From: a virus
IMG/VR virus record: IMGVR_UViG_3300010883_000384
Location: 1-25,945 of that record
Direction: 5' to 3' (one strand)
DNA: 25,945 nucleotides
Shown: one piece after another, positions 7,195 to 13,451 of the stretch
How the letters are laid out: the number at the start of each line of letters is the position of its first letter
Position numbering within the stretch: the first letter of the stretch is position 1
The notes under the pieces: generated by a model
What the model was told of the DNA's origin: nothing
The model's input: only the letters and a program-made list of their open reading frames with translations
Database searches by the model: none
Position numbers and translations under genes: made by a program

Positions 7195-8220
7195 TTAAGA
7201 CCCAAGAGAGCGAAACGCAGCCGCGATATCGTCTGTGCGTACACCCCCTGACTCCTTCAAATTCTTCATGGCACGGTCTCGCGTATCCCTGCTCGTGTCC
7301 CCGGGGTCTCTATTGGTCCCGGGACGAACTTTGGGTAGCGCTGCCATCTGTTTCTGGATTCTAGGCCTGCGAGCACTTGCCGCTTGGTTTCCCGCTTGCC
7401 CAACCATTGCTAGTTCGAGCAAACGGACCAAACGGGCGTCAACAAGCCCTGCCCATTCGTCCGCGCCGAGGCTTCCCCCGTTCGGACTCGTCGCCCACGC
7501 ACCGACCTGTGCGTAGCGCTCCTCGAAGTTCGTATTGAACTCTGGAGATACTCGCATGAGCGTTGCACGCTCCTGCGGAATTCTTTGCTGCAACTGGCGG
7601 CTCTTCTCCGCATCCGCCGCAGATGTGGCGGCCTGCAGCATCCGCTCCTGCTCCTGGCGCTGGATCACGTAGGCACTGTAGGCCCCGGGGTCTTCCTGCC
7701 GGAACTGGTCGAGCTGTTGCTGGCTCGGTTGTGACTGCTGTAGCTGAGCCTGCAGTTGCTGGGAGAGACCACTCAACTGGTGAATGTGCTGCTGCTCCTG
7801 AACGGTGCTCTGCACGCTCGTCTCTTCAAACTGTCGTCTCTGAGACGCCAGGTCCTCCATCTTGCGGGTGTAGTCGGCCTCCCGCGAGTACGAGCTTCTA
7901 AGCTCGTCGAGGGTCACATCCTGTGAGACACCACCGGGGAGTGTGACCTGTATTGGCGTCTCAGGGTCGTAGTCGTAACCGCCTTCGGTGGGGCTCTCGA
8001 CAGCCTCGATGGCTTCGCTGTCAAGTTCTGACGAGGGCTCGGGCTGGCCGGCCCCGGCAGCGGACTCCTCCCCACCCGCCGGAGTTTCGGACTCGTCCGC
8101 TACCGAAGCCTCTGAAGTGTCCGTGTCCGCCTCCGCACTGGCGTGCTCCTTGGCGAAGAAAGCCGACGCTGTTTCGCCCACAACCCCGCCCGTGGGTCCT
8201 GTGTAGTTAGGTGCGCTCAT
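7195..8220 (-). CDS. Head scaffolding protein
   Basis: 341 residues from ATG at 8220 (MSAPNYTGPTGG), overlapping the upstream stop as ATGA. The open frame further upstream is Arg-rich antisense-like sequence and is not included. The N-terminal third is very acidic and low in complexity (ADTDTSEASVADESE). A beta segment follows (IQVTLPGGVSQDVTLDELR), then a long Gln-rich coiled coil (about residues 110-215, QLQAQLQQSQPSQQQ). The C-terminus is basic with KNLKESGGVRTDDIAAAFRSLG. Acidic head, central coiled coil and basic C-terminal capsid-binding region between portal and capsid genes is the usual scaffold layout. Confidence 0.85.
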   Translation of the reverse strand: MSAPNYTGPTGGVVGETASAFFAKEHASAEADTDTSEASVADESETPAGGEESAAGAGQPEPSSELDSEAIEAVESPTEGGYDYDPETPIQVTLPGGVSQDVTLDELRSSYSREADYTRKMEDLASQRRQFEETSVQSTVQEQQHIHQLSGLSQQLQAQLQQSQPSQQQLDQFRQEDPGAYSAYVIQRQEQERMLQAATSAADAEKSRQLQQRIPQERATLMRVSPEFNTNFEERYAQVGAWATSPNGGSLGADEWAGLVDARLVRLLELAMVGQAGNQAASARRPRIQKQMAALPKVRPGTNRDPGDTSRDTRDRAMKNLKESGGVRTDDIAAAFRSLGS

Positions 8221-8585
8221 GAGGTCTGCCCCCTCTCCCATTTCCACTGATCGCGCAGTGCCCAATCGGCCCGCGCGGTCTCCGCTTCTTCGAGGCGATT
8301 CCGTACCGCTCCGGTGTCGTCGGAAGTTTTCCGTATTTGCTGCTGTTCCGCCACGAGATCGGCCATCGCGGACTCCCCATGCTTCCAATACGCTTGGAGA
8401 GCGCCCCACACCCGATCTACTGCCTGAACGTGCGCCACCGCGACCCACGCTTCATCAGGCCCCACGGATCTGCTCATGTTCTCGATACAGGACGACCTGA
8501 CTGCCAAGAACCCGCTCCTGAGATCCTCGTCCTCAAGTAGGTGCTTAGCACGGTCCCCCCTGGCGATGTCTTCGTCCCTGGTCAT
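8217..8585 (-). CDS. Small helical protein between portal and scaffold
   Basis: 122 residues from ATG at 8585 (MTRDEDIARGDRAKHLLED), chosen because it overlaps the stop of the 39-residue gene upstream as ATGA. It is almost entirely helical, with DRAKHLLEDEDLRSGFLAVR, a central Trp-containing helix (AVDRVWGALQAYWKHG) and a C-terminal charged helix (RNRLEEAETARADWALRDQW). Many podoviruses carry a helical protein of this size between portal and scaffold, of unknown function. No catalytic residues are apparent. Confidence 0.7.
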   Translation of the reverse strand: MTRDEDIARGDRAKHLLEDEDLRSGFLAVRSSCIENMSRSVGPDEAWVAVAHVQAVDRVWGALQAYWKHGESAMADLVAEQQQIRKTSDDTGAVRNRLEEAETARADWALRDQWKWERGQTS

Positions 8586-8701
8586 CCTATGCACCCGCAT
8601 CTCTCACACGGTCCTGTGTCAGGTGTGCTGTGCGAGAACCTCGCCCCCGCACTGTTCCTGTAGATGTGGCCTATGACCATGCATATCAGCCGCAGAATCA
8701 T
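8582..8701 (-). CDS. 39-residue Cys/His mini-protein, DUF1660-like
   Basis: A short frame begins ATG at 8701, five bases after the portal stop, and ends TGA at 8584-8582 overlapping the next ATG as ATGA. It starts MILRLICMVIGHIYR and ends CERCGCIG. The arrangement C7...GH12...C32-x2-C35-G-C37 matches the pattern I recall for DUF1660 prophage proteins (hydrophobic start, C-x4-GHxW/Y, then C-x-RCG), probably a single zinc site. It fills exactly the gap between portal and the next gene, with coupling at its 3' end. The ribosome site is weak (GATAGAG), so translation probably depends on portal translation. Confidence 0.6.
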   Translation of the reverse strand: MILRLICMVIGHIYRNSAGARFSHSTPDTGPCERCGCIG

Positions 8702-8706
8702 CTCTA

Positions 8707-11052
8707 TCACAAGGCTGCCCCTCCCATGTTTTGCAGATTCTGGTCCTGCATGTTCTTGTCCTCGATTACCACCTTGTGCTCCTCGACACCGAACCGAGCC
8801 TCATTCTCCGCGTCGGACAGCCGAAGCTTGAGCATGTTCTCCTCGTGGTCGTACTCGATCTTCTTGTCTCGTAGGGCAAGTTCCATGAGCTTGGCCCGCT
8901 GCTCTAGTTCCAGAGCCTGCTCCACCGGGTCCGGTATCTCGCCCTGCGCCTCCGAGATCTTCTGAGACTCCTCAGAGGCCGGTGACAGCACGAAGCGCTG
9001 CGTGTCCTTGAACCCGAGGGCCTCTGCCAGCGTGGAGAGCGTGTTGTAGACCTGCTCCTGGCCCACGAGGTTCTGATACCCGCCCGTGATGGCCTTCTCC
9101 TGCGCCATTGCCATGGTCTGCAGGTTGTTGATCTTCTCCATCTTAGACCCATGACCAAGACCCACGGATATCTCGAAGTCCATCTCGTGGTTCCATGTAG
9201 ACGGGTCCATCGGTACCCAGTCACCACGGAGTTTCAGCATCATCTTGTCTGTCTGATGCATGCATAGCTCGCGTAGTATTAGCTGGAACACATCTTTGAC
9301 GAGTGTGTCGGCGAGCGTGCGTGCGTAGAGCATGATCCGCTGCTGCTGGGCTGTGCTCTGCATCATCGCGCCGAACACATGCTTGCTGATACTGCCCGGG
9401 TTGATCCCCTGGGCGTCAGCGGAGACCCCGGTTCGGTTGGCTACCCGCTTGTCGTTCAGTTCCATGGCCGGGATCAGGGTGTCGCTGTTATCACTGCGGT
9501 CGAGAGGTCGGAGCGCACCCGGAGAATACTCCTCGATGTAAGATCCCGGCACGCCATACGCAAGTTGGTTCAGGTTGACCATCGGGGTGGCGGCCTCTCC
9601 AGGCCCGCCTTGGCTGAGCACCACATACCGTGGGTCGTTGTCGAGGTAGCGGGCATCGAGGTACTGCCGCCACAATGTGGTGTTGATGTGCTGGAGGTCC
9701 ATCACCACGTCTGCGAGAGAGAACCCGAAGAAGCGGTGCGGAATGGGTATAGGTGTGCCAGATGCGTAGGGGTGCCCGGCGACTGGGTCAGCCGACAGCA
9801 GCACCTGCCCGTACTCTCCTGCCACTACCACGTTCCACCACTCGCTGATACCGTCACCGTCCATGTCTATTCGGACATAACAATCGTTGACGTGTATCGT
9901 CCGCTCGCTGTCACTCCGGTAGCTGTTCACAAGGGGCTGCCCGTCGTCTTGGCTGGCCCGGATGATCCAGTCCTGGTCGGTCGTGTAGGTGCTCTGGCTG
10001 CCCGGCAGACTGTGGACGAGGTCTACGTCGTACCCGAGAGCAACCAGGTCTGACTCGGTGGAGCGCACCCGGTGCCCGACGAACCTGCACGTCGGGTCAT
10101 GGAGACCACGCGCGTCACGGTTGATGATGAACTCCTCGGGCGGGATGCACTCCAGCTCGACGTGTCCGGTGCCGTTGGTCCTCACCCCCTTGATGTCGAA
10201 TCGGACAGCCTGCTCCATCTCCGGGGGGATCTTCTCCAAGATGTTCGGGTCAACCTCCTCCCCATCAACCTTGACTGTTACAGCCCGTACCTCGAAGTTG
10301 TCGTCCTGACCGAGCTGCTCGAACTCGTCGATACTCTTCCCGTTGTAGGTCTCGATCTCGGTCGTGCGGCTGTCGTCCCACTGAACCTTGATGATCCCGT
10401 TCTTGCTGATGAAGCTATCCTTGATCGCCTCAAGCAAGACCTGGGTGCCACGCTGGTGCCGGAACACCCAGTTGCATGCGTCCGTGGCCTGCTTCGCCCC
10501 CTCCTCGTCGTCCGGTGCTACCGGAATCGCCTCGCACACCGTGGCGCTCGACGTGAAGACCTCTGCCATCTGAGGCATGGCCCACTCAACCGTCTCAAAG
10601 ACCTCGCGGCTCACCACCGAGCTTCGGCCCTCACGCTCGTCTCCACGGGTGTTGCCCATGTACATGTTGAGAGTCTGCCGCCTGGACTCTGCGAGTCGGG
10701 TGCCAGTCCAACCCAGGCCGGAATCCAACTCTCGCTGCACCACGGACACGAGTTGCTGCTCGTCGATCCCGGGCTCCATCTCCCTGTCGTCGTCGCCAGG
10801 ACCTTCCACATCCTCAGCGACCGGGTTGTAGCCCCCGGTCGCACCCATACTGGGCCTCAAGTCTGCGCCCCGCGCGTCCCCAGCCGCCCCTAGCGGGTTC
10901 GGAGCCTCGGTGCCCCCATAGTTCCCGGTCGGGTTAGGTGCCAAGGGGTACCCATCGCGGGTCGTCCGGTAGTCCGCACCTGGAGCGTTCACGTATTCGT
11001 TGTCGTCCCCCTGGTGAGGACCCCGTGTGGTCTGACCGTGCTTGGACTGCAT
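8707..11052 (-). CDS. Portal protein, P22 gp1-like family
   Basis: 781 residues, ATG at 11052, three bases after the upstream TAA, with GGAG overlapping that stop. After a low-complexity Gly/Pro/Asp N-terminus (about residues 1-95) comes the portal core: SSVVSREVFETVEWAMPQM (about 145), then TDACNWVFRHQRGTQVLLEAIKDSF, a hallmark of large podovirus portals. The clip/stem region has HRFFGFSLADVVMDLQHINTTLW (about 440) and NRTGVSADAQGI (about 530), and the C-terminus is a long charged helix (from KISEAQGEIPDPVEQALELE). It forms the dodecameric DNA channel and docks the terminase and the adaptor. Length matches the P22-type family. Confidence 0.92.
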   Translation of the reverse strand: MQSKHGQTTRGPHQGDDNEYVNAPGADYRTTRDGYPLAPNPTGNYGGTEAPNPLGAAGDARGADLRPSMGATGGYNPVAEDVEGPGDDDREMEPGIDEQQLVSVVQRELDSGLGWTGTRLAESRRQTLNMYMGNTRGDEREGRSSVVSREVFETVEWAMPQMAEVFTSSATVCEAIPVAPDDEEGAKQATDACNWVFRHQRGTQVLLEAIKDSFISKNGIIKVQWDDSRTTEIETYNGKSIDEFEQLGQDDNFEVRAVTVKVDGEEVDPNILEKIPPEMEQAVRFDIKGVRTNGTGHVELECIPPEEFIINRDARGLHDPTCRFVGHRVRSTESDLVALGYDVDLVHSLPGSQSTYTTDQDWIIRASQDDGQPLVNSYRSDSERTIHVNDCYVRIDMDGDGISEWWNVVVAGEYGQVLLSADPVAGHPYASGTPIPIPHRFFGFSLADVVMDLQHINTTLWRQYLDARYLDNDPRYVVLSQGGPGEAATPMVNLNQLAYGVPGSYIEEYSPGALRPLDRSDNSDTLIPAMELNDKRVANRTGVSADAQGINPGSISKHVFGAMMQSTAQQQRIMLYARTLADTLVKDVFQLILRELCMHQTDKMMLKLRGDWVPMDPSTWNHEMDFEISVGLGHGSKMEKINNLQTMAMAQEKAITGGYQNLVGQEQVYNTLSTLAEALGFKDTQRFVLSPASEESQKISEAQGEIPDPVEQALELEQRAKLMELALRDKKIEYDHEENMLKLRLSDAENEARFGVEEHKVVIEDKNMQDQNLQNMGGAAL

Positions 11053-11055
11053 GCC

Positions 11056-11346
11056 TTACTCCAGTTTCGTCTCGTCTAGCTTGTGGTCCCCGCACCAATC
11101 GGCAGGGAACACAGCCGGGTAGCCGCTCATGGTGGGCGCGTGCCGGCGACAGCGACCCACCTTGGCGGCCCCCTCGTAGGTGCTCACCTTCGGCAGGTAC
11201 CACATGCATGTGGCACAGGTCATACCCACCGCACGGTGCTTCCAGGGATCTGCAGACTGCTGCCCGCCCCGGCCAGGCAAGGTGCCCACCTCCGGGCGGC
11301 GCGCGCCGAGGGTCTCGATTGCCTGGTCCTCGGTGTAACTAGGCAC
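11056..11346 (-). CDS. Small Cys4 zinc-ribbon protein
   Basis: 96 residues from GTG at 11346, overlapping the upstream TAG by 8 bases, with GAAGG about 9 bases before. Four cysteines form a likely zinc site: C44-x2-C47, then GRC66RRH and DWC85GDHK. The pattern (TCxxCxW...GxCRR.P...DWCGxxK) is one I recall in small phage proteins near terminase and portal genes. The N-terminal 40 residues are polar and possibly disordered. It shares the TCxxC...GRCR pattern with the mini-gene just upstream of the terminase (12968-13147). Molecular role unknown; nucleic-acid or protein binding in packaging is a guess. Confidence 0.7.
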   Translation of the reverse strand: MPSYTEDQAIETLGARRPEVGTLPGRGGQQSADPWKHRAVGMTCATCMWYLPKVSTYEGAAKVGRCRRHAPTMSGYPAVFPADWCGDHKLDETKLE

Positions 11347-11557
11347 TGCGCTGCACCTTCGGCTTCCGCGCCTTCTTCCGCACCGCCTTCTTGCGCTCGG
11401 GAGCCGGGGGCTGTGTCTCGCCGTCTACGGTGGCGCTCGGCGGGGTCTTGACGCTGCCCTCTTCGAGCATCTCCCGAAGGCTGATCAGCTCGTCTCGGTT
11501 ATCGGACACCGCACGCATCACCTCGGTGACGCTCTTGAACCCAGAGATCTTGTTCAT
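11339..11557 (-). CDS. Small protein with basic C-terminal tail
   Basis: 72 residues from ATG at 11557 (MNKISGFKSVTEVMRAV), which overlaps the stop of the 29-residue ORF as ATGA. An ATG two codons earlier (11563) is the alternative. A helical N-terminal half (VTEVMRAVSDNRDELISLREMLEEG) leads to a Pro-rich linker and a Lys/Arg-rich tail (ERKKAVRKKARKPKVQR). That tail could bind DNA or RNA. It lies between terminase and portal. No family recognised. Confidence 0.6.
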   Translation of the reverse strand: MNKISGFKSVTEVMRAVSDNRDELISLREMLEEGSVKTPPSATVDGETQPPAPERKKAVRKKARKPKVQRSA

Positions 11558-11643
11558 CGGCATCGGCGTGACTCCGGGTTCCCAACACCCTGCGGTGATG
11601 GGGGGTGGTAGTGGAATTTATCTTTGAGGTCTTCGGTAGACAT
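11554..11643 (-). CDS. 29-residue ORF with Acb2/Tad1-like N-terminal motif
   Basis: ATG at 11643 is preceded by an ideal AGGAG (spacing 6) that overlaps the terminase stop. TGA at 11556-11554 overlaps the next gene as ATGA. The product begins MSTEDLKDKFHYHPPSPQG and ends at ESRRCR. The D-L-x-x-[RK]-F-x-Y-H-P-P element resembles the start of small phage proteins of the Acb2/Tad1 'hairpin' group, as I recall it. Those are about 70-95 residues long, so this would be only the N-terminal part. It may be a decayed gene, a true mini-protein, or a translational leader for 11339-11557. The strong ribosome site supports real translation. Confidence 0.5.
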   Translation of the reverse strand: MSTEDLKDKFHYHPPSPQGVGNPESRRCR

Positions 11644-11651
11644 GTCTGCTC

Positions 11652-12980
11652 CTATGTTACCCAGTTGGCTGAAATCTCAGGTCGGTCAATCTTAGCTTTG
11701 CTGCGTATGCCCATTGCTAAGTAGCTGAAAGCGTCAGCCCCGTGCGAACTCCAATCATGTATGGGTTCGTTCCGCAGCTCGCCTGTCTGAGCATTCTCAG
11801 CTCGATGCCATGATCGTAGAGCATCAATACCTCGCTTACACTTCTGGAGGTCGAAGTAGCAGCGCGGCAGTATCAGACGACCCTGCTCGATGCGCTCCTC
11901 GACCTCGCTCCGCGCGCGCTGGGTGACACGCGGGAGTTGCCGAAAGTGGATGCCGAGGCTCGCTGCCACTTCTAGGCGCGTCTTGCCGGTGCCCAGCTCG
12001 CGCACGCTGATGTCGTGCGGTGCGATGTGCTCCCGGTAGGTGTAAGGCTTCTCTCTGACGATCTTGCAGTAGTGCGCGAGGCTCTCCCCGCTGTTCTCGT
12101 AGTAATCGATGACACGGATCTCGGTGCCCGCCTGTTGCACGAACCAGACCGCAGTGGAGTCGGCCATCCCCAGGTCCCACGCCGTGATGGTGTCCAAAGC
12201 AGGGTCGTGCGGCACCCGTGTAAGACGCGACTCTGTGTCGGCAACGTCTACCAACCTGCCGAAGATCGCGCCCCGCACCGCAGCATTGCGGACGTTGAGG
12301 TACTCGCGGTCGTACTCCTCCTTCGACATCACACGATGCGCCGCGGCCAGCTCGCTCTTCGTCAACTCTCCAAACTCTGCCTCGTCGTCGGTTCTCTCGG
12401 AGGCTCCGGTGCTGACTACGTTCAGGTTCTTTCGGAACCACTCCGGGTCCGACTCGGCGTTGTCATACATCTGCCCGAGGGGGCCATTCGTACCCTTGAA
12501 GGTGCCAGCCAATACGCAACGCCCCTTGCGGTCTGATAGCGCCGGGCGCAACACCTCGGTGAAGATGGCGGGCTTGACGATGTCGTACTCGTCTATGCAG
12601 CAAGCGTCCAGGTAGATGCCACGCAGGGAGTCAGGGTGGTCCGCACCGTAGAGACGTAGTCTGGCACCGTTGGCTAGGTCCATCCTGAGTTCGGACTCAT
12701 TGTACTTGCGTATCTCGACGGGCAGCACTCTCGTAAACAGCTTCAGATAGTCCCACACAAGTTGCTTGCACGATACGAGGGTCGGCGCGATGTAAGCCCC
12801 GCGCCAGTCGTCCATATCGGTGCGGAGCGCATCGCGGATCAGGTGGTTGAGCAGGCACACCGTCTTGCCTGCGCGCCTGTGCATGACGACCGCGCCGAAT
12901 CGCCTTTCGTCCCAGGCTTCGTGTATCTCTTGCTGGTACCAGCGAGGGGAGTAAGGGATCGTGACGTTCAAACTAGACAC
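11652..12980 (-). CDS. terL: Terminase large subunit
   Basis: 442 residues. Walker A is VMHRRAGKT (residues 32-40), Walker B is GIYLDACCIDEYD (121-133, D130/E131), and the coupling motif region is VLAGTFKGTNG (156-165). The C-terminal RNase H-like nuclease has ITAWDLGMADSTAVW with D269 and D274, and a last acidic motif in SHGADAFSYLAMG near the end. It is the ATP-driven packaging motor and nuclease that docks on the portal. The start shown is GTG at 12980, overlapping the upstream mini-gene by 13 bases. A TTG at 12971, overlapping its stop as TTGA, is an equally plausible start and would remove only three residues. Confidence 0.95.
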   Translation of the reverse strand: MSSLNVTIPYSPRWYQQEIHEAWDERRFGAVVMHRRAGKTVCLLNHLIRDALRTDMDDWRGAYIAPTLVSCKQLVWDYLKLFTRVLPVEIRKYNESELRMDLANGARLRLYGADHPDSLRGIYLDACCIDEYDIVKPAIFTEVLRPALSDRKGRCVLAGTFKGTNGPLGQMYDNAESDPEWFRKNLNVVSTGASERTDDEAEFGELTKSELAAAHRVMSKEEYDREYLNVRNAAVRGAIFGRLVDVADTESRLTRVPHDPALDTITAWDLGMADSTAVWFVQQAGTEIRVIDYYENSGESLAHYCKIVREKPYTYREHIAPHDISVRELGTGKTRLEVAASLGIHFRQLPRVTQRARSEVEERIEQGRLILPRCYFDLQKCKRGIDALRSWHRAENAQTGELRNEPIHDWSSHGADAFSYLAMGIRSKAKIDRPEISANWVT

Positions 12981-13147
12981 CGCACGTTGTCGGCGAACAC
13001 CACGCGCAGGCCAGGCACCGGGACAATGTCAGCCCCGAGCGGGTAGGTCGGCACCGGCAGTAGCCGGCACCGGCCCATCGTGATGGTGCTCGTCTTGGGG
13101 TCCATCGTGATCGGTCTCATGAAGTATCGGCAAGCCCCGCAGGTCAG
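12968..13147 (-). CDS. Cys-rich mini-protein with possible CTG start
   Basis: The frame contains C-x2-C (TCGACRYF), then GRCRLLP and a final CLV (Cys at about 3, 6, 27 and 57 of 59 residues), like the Cys4 protein at 11056-11346. No ATG, GTG or TTG precedes the first CxxC outside the body of the gene two upstream. The only candidate at the junction is CTG at 13147-13145, which overlaps the preceding TGA as CTGA, in line with the ATGA/GTGA/TTGA joints seen elsewhere. Alternatives are a -1 frameshift fusion with the basic peptide before it, a far ATG at 13369, or an internal ATG at 13120 that would lose the CxxC. Confidence 0.5.
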   Translation of the reverse strand: MTCGACRYFMRPITMDPKTSTITMGRCRLLPVPTYPLGADIVPVPGLRVVFADNVRCLV

Positions 13148-13236
13148 CGCTTGCGCCCTGCCCTGGACTTGGCCTTCGACTTCGCGACTGCCGCACGTTG
13201 GATCGCTGCTGAGCTGGTCTTGGGTTTCGCCGGCAT
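13144..13236 (-). CDS. 30-residue basic peptide
   Basis: ATG at 13236 shares a base with the previous stop (TGATG). The product starts MPAKPKTSSAAIQRAAVAKS and ends SRAGRKR, followed by TGA. One third of the residues are Lys or Arg, which would suit nucleic-acid binding. It fills the space between two other small frames with no gap and joins the Cys-rich frame downstream as CTGA. Too short for family assignment; it might instead be the N-terminal extension of the Cys-rich protein through a -1 shift. Confidence 0.45.
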   Translation of the reverse strand: MPAKPKTSSAAIQRAAVAKSKAKSRAGRKR

Positions 13237-13451
13237 CAGGTGCCACCACCGGACATGCGCTTGGGCATGCGCCCGGGCGAGTTCGGCCCGCTCTCCTGCC
13301 CCTCAAGCAGCGGAGCCTCCCCTGCGTCTGGCAGCGACGGGTAGCTGATCTCCTTCCCCTTGCGGACATTGTTCTTGGCGGCTGAGTTCATCGGTCGCCC
13401 CTCTTGGTTCCCGTTTGCGGGGATACCGCTCGTTGACTTCAAGTTACTCAA
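13236..13451 (-). CDS. Small hypothetical protein, TTG start
   Basis: 71 residues from TTG at 13451, which overlaps the preceding stop as TTGA and has a perfect AAAGGAGG 9 bases before it. A second possible start is ATG at 13391 (MNSAAKNNVRKGKE), with GAGGGG 7 bases before, giving 51 residues. Composition is Gly/Pro/Lys-rich, with ISYPSLPDAGEAPLL in the middle and a basic, Met/Gly-rich end (GRMPKRMSGGG). No Cys, likely flexible. Function unknown. The two good ribosome sites may give two forms. Confidence 0.65.
   Translation of the reverse strand: MSNLKSTSGIPANGNQEGRPMNSAAKNNVRKGKEISYPSLPDAGEAPLLEGQESGPNSPGRMPKRMSGGGT

Noticed and set aside
9379-10893. Two long + strand ORFs over the portal gene
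   Set aside because: Antisense shadows of a recognised portal gene; no family features.
13369-13448. ATG at 13369 as start of the Cys-rich protein
   Set aside because: It would run more than 130 bases out of frame within the 71-residue gene, and the added sequence is Arg/Cys-rich shadow without similarity to the related Cys4 protein.
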